Source of the DNA: DATCYZ01 sp036526195
Lineage (GTDB): Bacteria > Pseudomonadota > Gammaproteobacteria > Burkholderiales > SG8-39
Assembly: GCA_036526195.1 (NCBI GenBank)
Contig: DATCYZ010000076.1
Location: 1 to 64,000, forward strand
DNA: 64,000 nt
Reading direction: 5' to 3'
Within the stretch, counting starts at the first letter, position 1; each line of letters opens with the position of its first letter. Shown piece after piece: positions 9,065 through 17,600 of the stretch. The notes beneath the pieces are model-generated. The model ran no database searches. It was not told where the DNA came from and worked only from the letters and a program-made list of their open reading frames with translations. A program made the position numbers and the translations under genes.

Positions 9065-9102
9065 TTGTCTGCTTTCCTATTAACGCATACATTAACGCGT
9101 AC
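9065..9102 (+). promoter_or_regulatory. Probable promoter and tandem-repeat operator of the lactonase-GntR operon
   Basis: A sigma-70-like pair, TTGTCT (9065-9070) and TACATT (9088-9093), is separated by 17 bp. Overlapping the -10 element are two head-to-tail 12-mers, ATTAACGCATAC (9079-9090) and ATTAACGCGTAC (9091-9102), which differ at one base. The placement over the -10 region and just before the ATG at 9107 suggests a repressor site. The GntR-type regulator encoded by the second gene of the operon is the obvious candidate ligand; this is inference. Confidence 0.55.
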
Positions 9103-9106
9103 AACG

Positions 9107-10099
9107 ATGGACAAACTGTCCGCCTCCGCCGTCCTGCGCAGCCCCGCGCCGCTCACCTGGCTCGGCCGGGGGCTGGTGCGTCCGGAATGCGTGCTGGCGA
9201 CCGCCGCCGGGGATGTTTTCGCGGCGGACTGGCGCGGCGGCGTGTCGCACCTGCATGCCGACGGCCGACAGTCGCTGTATACCGGGACGCTTCCGGGCGG
9301 GCGTCCGCTGTGGCCGAACGGCATCGCGCTGCGCCGCGACGGCAGCTTCCTGCTGGCCGACCTCGGCGAAGCCGCCGGGGGCGTGTTCAGCCTGACGCGC
9401 GCCGGCGCGGTGCGACCGGTGCTGGAGGCGGTGGAGGGCATCGACCTGCCGCCGACCAACTTCGTGCACGAGGACGCCGCCGGCCGCACCTGGGTGACGG
9501 TCAGCACGCGCCGCCGTCCGCGGGCCGAGGCCTACCGGGCGGACGTGGTCGACGGCTTCATCGTCGTATGCGATGCGCGCGGCGCGCGCATCGTCGCCGA
9601 CGGCCTCGGCTACACCAACGAGGCCCTGCCGAGCCCGGACGGACGCTGGCTCTACGTCAATGAAACCTTCAGCCGGCGCCTGACGCGCTTTCGCCTCTCT
9701 GAAGACGGCGCGCTCTCCGGACGTGAAACGGTCGCCACCTTCGGGCACGGCACCTATCCGGACGGGCTCGCCTTCGATGCCGAGGGCGGGGTCTGGATCA
9801 CCAGCATCGTGTCCAACCGGGTGGTGCGCGTCGCGCCGGATGGGTCGCAGGCCGTGGTGCTGGAGGATGCCGATCCGGCGCACCTCGACTGGTGCGAGCA
9901 AGCCTACCTCTCGGGCACCCTCGGACGCGCGCATCTCGATACCGCGGCCGGCGGCGCCTTGCGCAACATCTCCAGCCTTGCGTTCGCCGGTCCGGACCTG
10001 CGCACCGCAATTCTGGGCTGCCTGCTCGGCGATTCGCTCGCCGCCTTTCCGGCCGGGGTCGCCGGCCATCCGCCGGTACACTGGTCATGGACGTGGTGA
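9107..10099 (+). CDS. SMP-30/gluconolactonase (LRE) family lactonase
   Basis: A 330-residue six-bladed beta-propeller hydrolase of the SMP-30/gluconolaconase/LRE family, with no signal peptide, hence cytoplasmic. Family landmarks include the early RPECVLATAAGDVFAADW strand with a metal-binding Glu, the PPTNFVHEDA region, the YTNEALPSPDGRWLYVNET block with Asn and Asp ligands, and YPDGLAFDAEGGVW. Relatives open sugar-acid lactones or similar cyclic esters using a divalent metal. The gene opens the putative sugar-acid operon and its 3' end overlaps the GntR regulator gene by 13 bp, implying coupled translation. The start was chosen at the ATG directly behind the promoter/repeat element. Confidence 0.88.
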   Translation: MDKLSASAVLRSPAPLTWLGRGLVRPECVLATAAGDVFAADWRGGVSHLHADGRQSLYTGTLPGGRPLWPNGIALRRDGSFLLADLGEAAGGVFSLTRAGAVRPVLEAVEGIDLPPTNFVHEDAAGRTWVTVSTRRRPRAEAYRADVVDGFIVVCDARGARIVADGLGYTNEALPSPDGRWLYVNETFSRRLTRFRLSEDGALSGRETVATFGHGTYPDGLAFDAEGGVWITSIVSNRVVRVAPDGSQAVVLEDADPAHLDWCEQAYLSGTLGRAHLDTAAGGALRNISSLAFAGPDLRTAILGCLLGDSLAAFPAGVAGHPPVHWSWTW

Positions 10100-10854
10100 G
10101 CGCGGCAACGCCACGCGCGCGGGCACGGGCAAGGCCGCGCGCGCAAGCACGCAGGGGGCCGGCACGCGCGCGACGCGCGCCGGCGTCGCGGCAGACGGGC
10201 AAAACGCGAACCGCGCAGGCCTACGCGGCCCTCCGCGCGCGCATCCTGGACAACCACTGGCCGCCGGGGCACCAGGCGCTCGAGTCTGCCCTCGCCGATG
10301 AACTTGGCCTGTCGCGCACGCCGGTGCGCGAGGCGCTGGTGCGCCTGCGCGACGAGGGCCTGGTCGAGGTGGTGCCGCGCCACGGCATGCGCGTGCTGCC
10401 GGTATCCGCCGAGGACATGCGCCAGATCTACGAGGTGCTGGCGGCGCTGGAAGCCGCCGCCGCGGAACTCGCCGCCGCGCGGCGCCCGTCCGCGGGCGAA
10501 CTGCGGCCGCTGGAGACCGCAACCCGCGACATGGAACGCGCGCTGAAGCGCGACGACCTGCCGGCCTGGGCCGAGGCGGACGAACGCTTTCACCGTCACC
10601 TGATCGAGCTGTCCGGCAACCGCCTGCTGGTGCAGGCGGTGCTGCGCTATTGGGACCGGGCGCACCGGGCGCGCATGGTGACGCTGCGCCTGCGACCCCT
10701 GCCGCTGCATTCCACGCGCGAGCACAAGGCGATCGTCGCGCGGATCCGCGCGGGCGACGCGAAAGGCGCGGGGGCGCTTTTCAGGGCGCACCGCCGCCGC
10801 GCGAGCGCGGAACTGCTTGCGCTGTTCGAACGCCACCACCTGCACCAGCTATGA
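10087..10854 (+). CDS. GntR-family (FCD subfamily) transcriptional regulator
   Basis: 255 residues. An arginine/alanine-rich N-terminal tail of about 40 residues precedes the winged helix: AQAYAALRARILDNHWPPG, then LADELGLSRTPVREALVRL, the standard GntR recognition-helix signature. The C-terminal all-helical FCD effector domain contains the conserved Asp and His positions expected for metal/carboxylate binding (ADERFHRHLIELSGN and HKAIVARIRAGD). FCD regulators usually repress catabolic operons for hydroxy acids or sugar acids and release DNA when the acid binds. It overlaps the lactonase gene and precedes the dehydrogenase, so it is likely an autoregulated local repressor. The basic tail is longer than usual; a later internal start cannot be excluded. 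Confidence 0.9.
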   Translation: MDVVSAATPRARARARPRAQARRGPARARRAPASRQTGKTRTAQAYAALRARILDNHWPPGHQALESALADELGLSRTPVREALVRLRDEGLVEVVPRHGMRVLPVSAEDMRQIYEVLAALEAAAAELAAARRPSAGELRPLETATRDMERALKRDDLPAWAEADERFHRHLIELSGNRLLVQAVLRYWDRAHRARMVTLRLRPLPLHSTREHKAIVARIRAGDAKGAGALFRAHRRRASAELLALFERHHLHQL

Positions 10855-10897
10855 GCCCGGCGAGGGCGCAACCCACCCTGCACTACGGAGAAGCGGA

Positions 10898-11980
10898 ATG
10901 AAGATCGTGACCCTGCCCGGCGACGGGATCGGCGTGGAAGTGACCGATGCGGCGCTCGAGGTGCTGCGCGCGCTCGAGCAGCGCGTCGGCGGATTCACGC
11001 TGGCGTTCGAGGAGCATCCCTGCGGCGCGCACTGCTACGCGCGCACCGGCAGCGACCTGCCGGAGTCCACGCTGCGCGCCTGCGAGGGTGCCGATGCCAT
11101 GCTGTTCGGCGCCGGCGGCTGGCCGGAGATCCGCAAGGCCGACGGCACCGAGATCGCGCCGCAACTCGAGTTGCGCCTGCACTTCGAGCTGTACGCCGGG
11201 GTCCGGCCGATCCGCACCCTGAAGGGCCTGCCGCACCCGCTCGCCAGCCCGCGCGCCGCCGAGATCGACCTGGTGCTGGTGCGCGAGCAGACCGAGGGCC
11301 TGTTCTTCGCCCGCGGACGGTCCGACGTGCGCGGCGACGAGGAAGTGCGCGACACCATGCAGATCACCCGCAAGGGCACGGCGCGCGTGTCGGACTTCGC
11401 CCTTCGACTGGCCGAACAACGCAAGGCGCAGGGCCGGCGCGGGCACGTCACCTGCGTCGACAAGGCGAACGTGTTCACCTCGATGGCCTTCTTTCGCAAG
11501 GTGTTCGAGGAGCGCGCGAAGGCGCACCCCGGCGTGACGACCGATGCGGCCTACGTCGATGCCACCGCGCTCAACCTGGTGATGAAGCCCTGGAGCTTCG
11601 ACGTGATGGTGACCGAGAACATGTTCGGCGACATCCTCTCGGACCTGACCGCGGCGCTGGTGGGCGGCATGGGCATGGCGCCCTCGGGGGACATTGGCGA
11701 CAAGCACGCGCTGTTCCAGCCGGCGCACGGTTCGGCGCCGGACATCGTCGGCCAGGGCAAGGCGAACCCGACCGCGATGCTGCTCTCGGCCGCGATGATG
11801 CTCGAATGGCTGGGGGCGCGGCATGGGGAGGCAAAGCTGACGGAGGCGGCGCAGCTGCTCGGGCGCGCGATCGAATCCTCGTTCGCCGGCAAGACGCTGC
11901 TGCCCTTCGAGTTCGGCGGCAGGAGCGGCACCGCGGACATCACGCGCGCGGTGATCGCGGCGATCGGCGCGGCGAAATGA
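10898..11980 (+). CDS. Isocitrate/isopropylmalate dehydrogenase-family enzyme (tartrate/D-malate dehydrogenase-like)
   Basis: This is a 360-residue NAD-dependent beta-decarboxylating dehydrogenase. The family signatures are clear: PGDGIGVEV at the N-terminus, LVREQTEGLFF, DKANVFTSMAFF with the catalytic Lys, MFGDILSDLTAAL with the metal Asp residues, and QPAHGSAPDI for the nucleotide site. It lacks close resemblance to biosynthetic LeuB in its substrate loop (PIRTLKGLPHPLASPR), and the context points to a TtuC/DmlA-type role oxidising a C4 hydroxy acid such as tartrate, malate or a tetronate. A GGAG ribosome binding site (ACGGAGAAGCGGA) precedes the ATG at 10898. The stop overlaps the next start (ATGA). 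Confidence 0.87.
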   Translation: MKIVTLPGDGIGVEVTDAALEVLRALEQRVGGFTLAFEEHPCGAHCYARTGSDLPESTLRACEGADAMLFGAGGWPEIRKADGTEIAPQLELRLHFELYAGVRPIRTLKGLPHPLASPRAAEIDLVLVREQTEGLFFARGRSDVRGDEEVRDTMQITRKGTARVSDFALRLAEQRKAQGRRGHVTCVDKANVFTSMAFFRKVFEERAKAHPGVTTDAAYVDATALNLVMKPWSFDVMVTENMFGDILSDLTAALVGGMGMAPSGDIGDKHALFQPAHGSAPDIVGQGKANPTAMLLSAAMMLEWLGARHGEAKLTEAAQLLGRAIESSFAGKTLLPFEFGGRSGTADITRAVIAAIGAAK

Positions 11981-13023
11981 GCCTGCGCGTCGCCGCCGTC
12001 GGGGCGGGCTACTTCAGCCAGTTCCACTATCGCGGCTGGCGCGCCATCGCGGGGGCGCAGTGCGTCGCGCTCGCCGAGAAGGATGCGGCGCGCGGCCGCG
12101 CCAGCGCCGCGCAGCACGCGGTGCCCGAGGTCTACGACGACGTCAAGACCATGCTCGATGCGGTCCGCCCGGACCTGCTCGACGTCATCACGCCGCCGCC
12201 GACCCACCGCGCCATCGTCAGCGCCGCGCTCGCGCGGCGCATCCCGGTGATCTGCCAGAAGGCGTTCGGCCGGGACTATGCCGAAGCGTGCGCCATGGCG
12301 GCCGAAGCGCGCGCCGCTGGCGTGCCGGTGGTGGTGCACGAGAACGTGCGCTGGTCGCCCTGGAACCGCGAGGCGAAGCGGTTCATCGAGTCCGGCCGCC
12401 TCGGCACGCCGCACGCGATCGCCTTTCGCCTGCGTCCGGGCGACGGGCAGGGTCCGCAGGCCTACCTCGACCGCCAGCCGTACTTCCAGACCATGCCGCG
12501 CCTGCTGGTGGTGGAGACCGCGATCCACTGGATCGATACATTCCGTTACCTGATGGGCGAAGTCGAAGCGGTGAGCGCGCGCTTGCGGCGCATCAACCCG
12601 GCGATCGCAGGCGAGGATGCGGGTCTGATCATCTTCGAGTTTGCCGGTGGCGCCACCGGGTTGTTCGACGGCAACCGCCTGAACGACCACGTCGCGACGA
12701 ACCCGCGGCGCACCATGGGCGAATGCTGGCTGGAGGGCTCGGGCGGTGTGCTGCGGCTGGATGGCGAGGCGCGCCTGTGGTGGAAGCCGCACCATGGTCC
12801 CGAGGTGGAGCATGCCTACGACCGCGGCCCGGAAGACAGTTTCGGCGGCGGGGCCTGCGAGGCGCTGCAACGTCACGTTGTGTCACATCTCGAAAATGGA
12901 TCTGTGCTGGAGAACACCGCGCAGGACTACCTTGCGAACCTGCGCGTTCAGGAAGCGGTGTACGCTTCGCACCTCGCCGGGCAGCGCATCGTTCTCGATG
13001 GCTTCGAACCCGGCAAACCATGA
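11977..13023 (+). CDS. Gfo/Idh/MocA-family oxidoreductase
   Basis: 348 residues. The N-terminal Rossmann fold opens with VAAVGAGYFSQFHYRGW and continues to DVITPPPTHRAIV. The substrate domain contains the HENVRWSPWNREAKRFI segment in place of the more usual EKP...N motif (here QKAFGRD), and ETAIHWIDTFRYLMGEVE, whose HxxD is the family catalytic His/Asp. Such enzymes oxidise sugars, inositols or their acids with NAD(P). Translation is coupled to the previous gene through an ATGA overlap, and the kinase gene follows after 1 bp, so it is part of the same catabolic operon. Its specific substrate is not predictable; the replaced EKP Lys region (CQKAF) keeps a lysine. Confidence 0.87.
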   Translation: MSLRVAAVGAGYFSQFHYRGWRAIAGAQCVALAEKDAARGRASAAQHAVPEVYDDVKTMLDAVRPDLLDVITPPPTHRAIVSAALARRIPVICQKAFGRDYAEACAMAAEARAAGVPVVVHENVRWSPWNREAKRFIESGRLGTPHAIAFRLRPGDGQGPQAYLDRQPYFQTMPRLLVVETAIHWIDTFRYLMGEVEAVSARLRRINPAIAGEDAGLIIFEFAGGATGLFDGNRLNDHVATNPRRTMGECWLEGSGGVLRLDGEARLWWKPHHGPEVEHAYDRGPEDSFGGGACEALQRHVVSHLENGSVLENTAQDYLANLRVQEAVYASHLAGQRIVLDGFEPGKP

Positions 13024-13024
13024 C

Positions 13025-14284
13025 ATGCTGATCGGCTGCATCGCAGATGACCTGACCGGGGCGACCGATCTCGGCGTGACCCTTTCGCGAGAGGGCTTGT
13101 CGGTCACCCAGGTGAACGGCGTGCCGCCAGCGGACCTCAAGGTGCCGGGTGCCGATGCCGTGGTGGTGGCGCTGAAATCGCGGACCAACCCGCCCGAGGA
13201 AGCGATCGCCTGGTCGCTGGCCGCGCTCGACTGGCTGCGCAAGCACGGCGCGGAACGCATCTACTTCAAGTACTGCTCGACCTTCGATTCGACCCCGCGC
13301 GGCAACATCGGCCCGGTGGCGGAAGCGCTGCTCGCCGCGCTCGGCGCCGATTTCACCGTGGCCACGCCGGCCTATCCGCGCAACGGCCGCACCGTCTATC
13401 TCGGCCACCTGTTCGTCGGCGACGAACTGCTCTCGGACTCGGGCATGCGCAACCATCCGCTCACGCCGATGACGGATGCGAACCTGGTGCGGGTGCTGGC
13501 GACGCAGGCGCGCGGCCGCGTCGGCCTGGTTCCGTTTGCAGACGTCGAGTCCGGCGCCGAGGGCGTTGCGGCGCGCATCACCGCGCTGCGCGCCGAGGGC
13601 GCCCGGCACGCGATCCTCGATGCCACGCGCGACGCGCACCTCGAGGCGGCGGGCGCCGCCTGCCTGGACCTTGCGCTCACCACGGGCGGCGCAGGCCTCG
13701 GCATGGGGCTCGCACGCGCGCTGGTGGCGCGGGGTCGCGTGAAACGCGGCGCGCAGGCGGCCTTGCCCGCGCTCGACTCGCCCTCCGTCGTGCTCTCGGG
13801 CAGCTGCTCCGGCGCGACGCTGGCGCAGGTCGAGGCGGTGAAGAACGACTATCCCGGTTTTCGCCTCGACCCGGTCAAGCTGGCGGCGAGCGGTGAACAT
13901 CTCGACGCGGCGCTTGCGTGGGCGAAATCGAAGCTCGGCGGCACGCCGATCCTGTTGTACGCCTCGGCGCCGCCGGCCAGCGTGTCGCAGGCGCGCGATG
14001 CGCTCGGGCAGGAACGCGCGGCGCAACTGGTCGAGGATGCGTTTCGTCGGCTGGCGCGAGAACTGGCGGCGCAGGGCGTGCGCCGCTTCGTGGTCACGGG
14101 CGGCGAGACCTCGGGCGCGGTGGTCGAGGCGCTCGGCGTGCGGGCGCTCGCCATCGGCCCGGAGATCGCGCCGGGCGTGCCCTGGACCTGGGCGGTGGAC
14201 GGTGAACCATTCCAGCTTGCGCTCAAGTCGGGCAACTTCGGCGGGCCGGACTTCTTCCGGCAGGCGCTCAAGGTGACTGCATGA
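13025..14284 (+). CDS. otnK: Four-carbon acid sugar kinase (DUF1537 / 3-oxo-tetronate kinase)
   Basis: 419 residues. The N-terminal IADDLTGATDLG and FKYCSTFDSTPRGNIGPV motifs and the C-terminal FVVTGGETSGAVVEALG block define the DUF1537 kinases. Characterised members phosphorylate 3-oxo-tetronate to 3-oxo-tetronate 4-phosphate in the breakdown of threonate and erythronate (OtnK). The downstream neighbour is OtnC, with an ATGA overlap (14281-14284), which strongly supports this assignment over other DUF1537 activities such as D-threonate or 2-keto-acid sugar kinases. The protein is cytoplasmic, full length and shows no missing motif. Confidence 0.9.
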   Translation: MLIGCIADDLTGATDLGVTLSREGLSVTQVNGVPPADLKVPGADAVVVALKSRTNPPEEAIAWSLAALDWLRKHGAERIYFKYCSTFDSTPRGNIGPVAEALLAALGADFTVATPAYPRNGRTVYLGHLFVGDELLSDSGMRNHPLTPMTDANLVRVLATQARGRVGLVPFADVESGAEGVAARITALRAEGARHAILDATRDAHLEAAGAACLDLALTTGGAGLGMGLARALVARGRVKRGAQAALPALDSPSVVLSGSCSGATLAQVEAVKNDYPGFRLDPVKLAASGEHLDAALAWAKSKLGGTPILLYASAPPASVSQARDALGQERAAQLVEDAFRRLARELAAQGVRRFVVTGGETSGAVVEALGVRALAIGPEIAPGVPWTWAVDGEPFQLALKSGNFGGPDFFRQALKVTA

Positions 14285-14913
14285 ACGAAACGGCGCTGCG
14301 CGAATCGCTTGCGATGTTCGGAAAGTCGCTCTATGACCGCGGCTATGCCCACGGCAGTTCCGGCAACCTCTCGGCGCGCCTGCCGGACGGACTGCTGGTT
14401 ACGCCGACCAACTCCTGCCTCGGTCGGCTCGATCCGGCGCGCATCTCGAAGGTCGCGGCCGACGGCACGCATGTGTCGGGCGATGCGCCCTCCAAGGAAG
14501 CCTTCCTGCATCTTGCGATGTACCAGGAGCGTCCCGCCTCACAGGGCATCGTGCACTTGCACTGCACGCATTGCGTGGCGCTCGCCTGCCTCGAGCACGC
14601 GAACCCGGCGGACCTGCTGCCGGCGATCACCGCGTACTACCGCATGCGCATCCGCACGCTGCCGCTCCTGCCGTACTTCCGGCCGGGCGACCGGGCGCTG
14701 GCCGAGGCGGTGCGTGCCGCGGCGAAGAAGCACCACGCGGTGCTGCTCGCGAACCATGGCCCCGTGGTGGCCGGCAAGACGCTCGAGGATGCGGTCTACA
14801 ACGCCGAGGAACTCGAAGAAACCGCGAAGCTGCACTTCCTGCTCGAGGGGCGGCGCACGCGCTTCCTCGATGCGGCGCAGGTCGCGGACCTGGACACGCA
14901 CTTCCCGAGTTGA
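14281..14913 (+). CDS. otnC: 3-oxo-tetronate 4-phosphate decarboxylase (class II aldolase family)
   Basis: 210 residues of the class II aldolase/adducin fold. Zinc-ligand histidines appear in IVHLHCTHCVALA and LLANHGPVVAG. The phosphate-binding GSSGNLSARLPDG motif and the catalytic region APSKEAFLHLAMY are intact. In the tetronate pathway OtnC decarboxylates 3-oxo-tetronate 4-phosphate to dihydroxyacetone phosphate. The start overlaps the kinase stop. This is a different subfamily from the minus-strand aldolase gene at 18433, which is longer and lacks the phosphate-binding serine pattern seen here. The gene is followed by a 74-bp gap before the dehydratase. Confidence 0.9.
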   Translation: MNETALRESLAMFGKSLYDRGYAHGSSGNLSARLPDGLLVTPTNSCLGRLDPARISKVAADGTHVSGDAPSKEAFLHLAMYQERPASQGIVHLHCTHCVALACLEHANPADLLPAITAYYRMRIRTLPLLPYFRPGDRALAEAVRAAAKKHHAVLLANHGPVVAGKTLEDAVYNAEELEETAKLHFLLEGRRTRFLDAAQVADLDTHFPS

Positions 14914-14987
14914 GACGGCGGTGCCGGCGCCGGCCCGCGCCGCAATTTCACACGGTCTCCCAGGGTTCCCGCATAGAATTGCCCCCC

Positions 14988-16691
14988 ATGGCTGCGCCCC
15001 GACGCAAGACGATTCCCATCCTGCCCTCGCGCGTGACGGTCGAGGGGCTGGACCGCGCGCCGCACCGCGCCTTCCTGCGCGGGCTCGGGCTCTCGGATGC
15101 GGACCTCGGCAAGCCCTTCGTCGGCATCGCCTCGACGGATTCGCGCATCACCCCCTGCAACGCGCTGCTCGGCCGCTTTGCTGCGCAGGCCGCGGTCGGG
15201 GTGCGCGACGCGAAAGGCGTGCCGTTCGACTTCGCCTGCGCCTCGGTGGCCGATTCGATGTCGATGAACCACGGCGGCATGCGGTATTCGCTCCCCTCGC
15301 GCGAACTGGTCGCCGACGGCGTCGAGGCGGTGGCGCGCGGCCATGCCTACGACGCGCTGGTGACCTTCGCCGGCTGCGACAAGACGCTGCCCGGGATGAT
15401 GATGGCCATGGTGCGCCTGAACCTGCCCGCGGTTTTCGTCTACGGTGGCGCGGCGCTGCCCGGACGCTGGCAGGGGCGCGACGTCACGGTGCTCGACACC
15501 TACGAGGCGGTCGGCGCGGTGATGGCGGGCGACCTGCCGGCCTCTGCGCTCGATGAACTCGAGCGCGTGTGCCTGCCCGGCCCGGGCGCATGCCCCGGAC
15601 AGTTCACCGCCAACACCATGGCCATGGTCTCGGAAACGCTCGGGCTCGCGCTGCCGGGCTCTGCCACGCTGCCCGCGACACATGCCGGGCGCGACGCGCT
15701 CGCGCGCGACGCCGGCCGCAAGGTGATGGACCTGCTGCGGAAGGACGGCCCGCGGCCGCGCGACCTGGTGACGAAGAAGAGCCTGGAGAATGCCTGCGCC
15801 GCGGTCGCCGCCACCGGCGGCTCGACCAATGCCGGCCTGCACATCCCGGCGATCGCGCACGAGGCCGGCCTCCGCTTTTCGCTCGATGACCTCGCGCGCG
15901 TGGCGAAGCGCACGCCGCTGATCGCCGACATGAAACCCGGCGGCCGTTTCCTGGCGAAGGACCTGCATGCCGCAGGCGGGGTGTACGCGGTGCTGAAGGC
16001 GCTGCTCGAGCGCGGCGCGCTGCACGGCGATTGCCTGACGATCCACGGCACCACGCTCGAGCAGGCGCTGAAGCGGCACCCGGGCGCCGACGGCCAGGTG
16101 GTGCGGCACGAGCCGCTGCTCGCCACCGGCGGCATCGTGGTGCTGAAGGGCAACCTTGCGCCGGACGGCGCGCTGATCAAGGTGGCGGGGCTGAAGGCGA
16201 TGCGCTTCGAGGGGCCGGCGCGGGTGTTCGATTCCGAGGAGGCCTGCGCCGCGGTGGTGCGCGAGCGCGGCTATCGCGCTGGCGAGGTCCTGGTGATCCG
16301 CTACGAAGGCCCGCGCGGCGGCCCCGGCATGCGCGAGATGCTCGGCATCACGGCGCTGCTCTACGGCCACGGCATGGGCGAGAAGGTGGCGCTGGTCACC
16401 GACGGCCGGTTCTCCGGCGCGACGCGCGGCATGATGGTCGGCTACGCCTCGCCGGAAGCCAGCGAGGGCGGGGCGCTGGCGCTGCTGCGCAACGGCGACC
16501 GGGTGGTGATCGACGCGGTGCGGCGGCGTCTGGACGTGCAACTGCCGGATGCGGAACTCACGCGCCGCCGCAAGCGCTGGAAGGCGCCGCGCCGCGCGCC
16601 GCTTTCGGGGGTTCTTGAAAAGTATGCCGCGCAGGTGGGTTCCGCGTTTCGCGGCGCGGTCACGCATCGTGGAGGAAGGAAAGGGAAATGA
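14988..16691 (+). CDS. IlvD/EDD-family dehydratase, probably acting on a sugar acid
   Basis: 567 residues of the dihydroxy-acid/phosphogluconate dehydratase family. Cysteines for the iron-sulphur cluster are present in SRITPCNALL, FAGCDKTLPGMMMA and PGACPGQFTANTM; the last departs from the GACGGMYTANTM of ordinary IlvD. ATGGSTNAGLHIPAIAHEAG and the C-terminal VTDGRFSGATRGMMVGY blocks are complete. In this cluster I infer dehydration of an aldonate to a 2-keto-3-deoxy acid rather than branched-chain amino-acid synthesis. A TAGAAT element lies 9 bp upstream of the ATG, so it may have its own promoter with a very short leader. The 3' end overlaps the next gene (ATGA). Confidence 0.87.
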   Translation: MAAPRRKTIPILPSRVTVEGLDRAPHRAFLRGLGLSDADLGKPFVGIASTDSRITPCNALLGRFAAQAAVGVRDAKGVPFDFACASVADSMSMNHGGMRYSLPSRELVADGVEAVARGHAYDALVTFAGCDKTLPGMMMAMVRLNLPAVFVYGGAALPGRWQGRDVTVLDTYEAVGAVMAGDLPASALDELERVCLPGPGACPGQFTANTMAMVSETLGLALPGSATLPATHAGRDALARDAGRKVMDLLRKDGPRPRDLVTKKSLENACAAVAATGGSTNAGLHIPAIAHEAGLRFSLDDLARVAKRTPLIADMKPGGRFLAKDLHAAGGVYAVLKALLERGALHGDCLTIHGTTLEQALKRHPGADGQVVRHEPLLATGGIVVLKGNLAPDGALIKVAGLKAMRFEGPARVFDSEEACAAVVRERGYRAGEVLVIRYEGPRGGPGMREMLGITALLYGHGMGEKVALVTDGRFSGATRGMMVGYASPEASEGGALALLRNGDRVVIDAVRRRLDVQLPDAELTRRRKRWKAPRRAPLSGVLEKYAAQVGSAFRGAVTHRGGRKGK

Positions 16692-17578
16692 GCGACAAAC
16701 CGACACTCGGCTTCATCGGCATCGGCCTGATGGGCACGCCGATGGTGCTGCGCCTGCTCGAGGCCGGTTACGCGGTCACGGTCTGGAACCGGTCGCAGGA
16801 GAAGCTTGCGCCGGTGCTGGCGAAGGGCGCGAAGAAAGCGGGTTCCGCCGCGGACGTCGCGCGCGCGGCGGACATCGTCATGATGTGCGTCACCGACCAG
16901 CGCGCGGCCGAGGTCGTGCTGTTCGGGCCGAAGGGCATCGCCGAGGGCGGCGCGAAGGGCAAGCTGGTGATCGACTTTTCCAGCATCGCTCCCGATTCCG
17001 CAAAGGCGTACGCGGCCCGGCTCGAAGCGGAGCAGGGCATGGGGCTGGTCGACGCGCCGGTCTCCGGCGGCGTCGCCGGTGCCGAGAAGGGCACGCTCGC
17101 CATCATGGCGGGCGGCAAGGCCGACCAGGTCGAGCGGGCGCGACCCGTGGTGGCCTGCCTGTCGTCGCGCTTCACGCGCATGGGCGAGTCCGGCGCCGGG
17201 CAGGCGACCAAGCTGTGCAACCAGATCATCGTGGGGTGCCTGTTCCCGGTGCTGGCCGAGGCTATCCGGGTGGCCGAGAGCGCCGGCGTGGACGCGTCGA
17301 AACTGCCCGAGGCGCTGAAGGGTGGCTTCGCGGATTCGGTGCCGCTGCAGGTGTTCGGCGCGAAAATCGCGGCGCGCACCTGGGCGCCGCCGATCGGCGA
17401 TGCCGCGGTGCTGCTGAAGGACCTCGAGAACGCCGCGGCGGTGGCGAAGGCGGCGGGCGTGCCCTTGCCGATGGCGCGCACCGCCTCCGAGTTGTACCGC
17501 ATGCTCAAGGTGCTGCGGCCCGAGCACGCCGAACCGACGATGCTGATCGAACTGCTGGCGGGGCGCACGCCGGAGTGA
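16688..17578 (+). CDS. Beta-hydroxyacid dehydrogenase (3-hydroxyisobutyrate dehydrogenase-like)
   Basis: 296 residues. The sequence shows the NAD(P)-binding GFIGIGLMGTPM at the N-terminus, the substrate-binding DAPVSGGVAGAEKGTLAIM, the catalytic lysine in GAGQATKLCNQI, and the cofactor-contact LKDLENAAAVAKAAGV. Members oxidise or reduce 3-hydroxyisobutyrate, tartronate semialdehyde, threonate or succinic semialdehyde. With otnK and otnC in the same operon, a threonate-dehydrogenase-like (LtnD) or tartronate-semialdehyde reductase role is the most economical guess. A good ribosome binding site (GGAGGAAGGAAA) precedes the start, which overlaps the dehydratase stop. Confidence 0.9.
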   Translation: MSDKPTLGFIGIGLMGTPMVLRLLEAGYAVTVWNRSQEKLAPVLAKGAKKAGSAADVARAADIVMMCVTDQRAAEVVLFGPKGIAEGGAKGKLVIDFSSIAPDSAKAYAARLEAEQGMGLVDAPVSGGVAGAEKGTLAIMAGGKADQVERARPVVACLSSRFTRMGESGAGQATKLCNQIIVGCLFPVLAEAIRVAESAGVDASKLPEALKGGFADSVPLQVFGAKIAARTWAPPIGDAAVLLKDLENAAAVAKAAGVPLPMARTASELYRMLKVLRPEHAEPTMLIELLAGRTPE

Positions 17579-17600
17579 GGCGGCCGGCACGCGTGCCGCG

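Noticed and set aside
9079..9102. Tandem 12-bp repeats as a possible CRISPR or VNTR
   Set aside because: Only two units, no spacers, and they overlap a promoter; an operator is the simpler reading.
6463..9507. A minus-strand open frame of about 1000 codons
   Set aside because: Antisense to the PAS/GGDEF/EAL gene; composition and lack of motifs mark it as a shadow frame.
17585..17598. Perfect palindrome CGGCACGCGTGCCG before the thioesterase gene
   Set aside because: Short GC-only palindromes are frequent in this sequence; no second copy or promoter geometry supports a regulatory claim.
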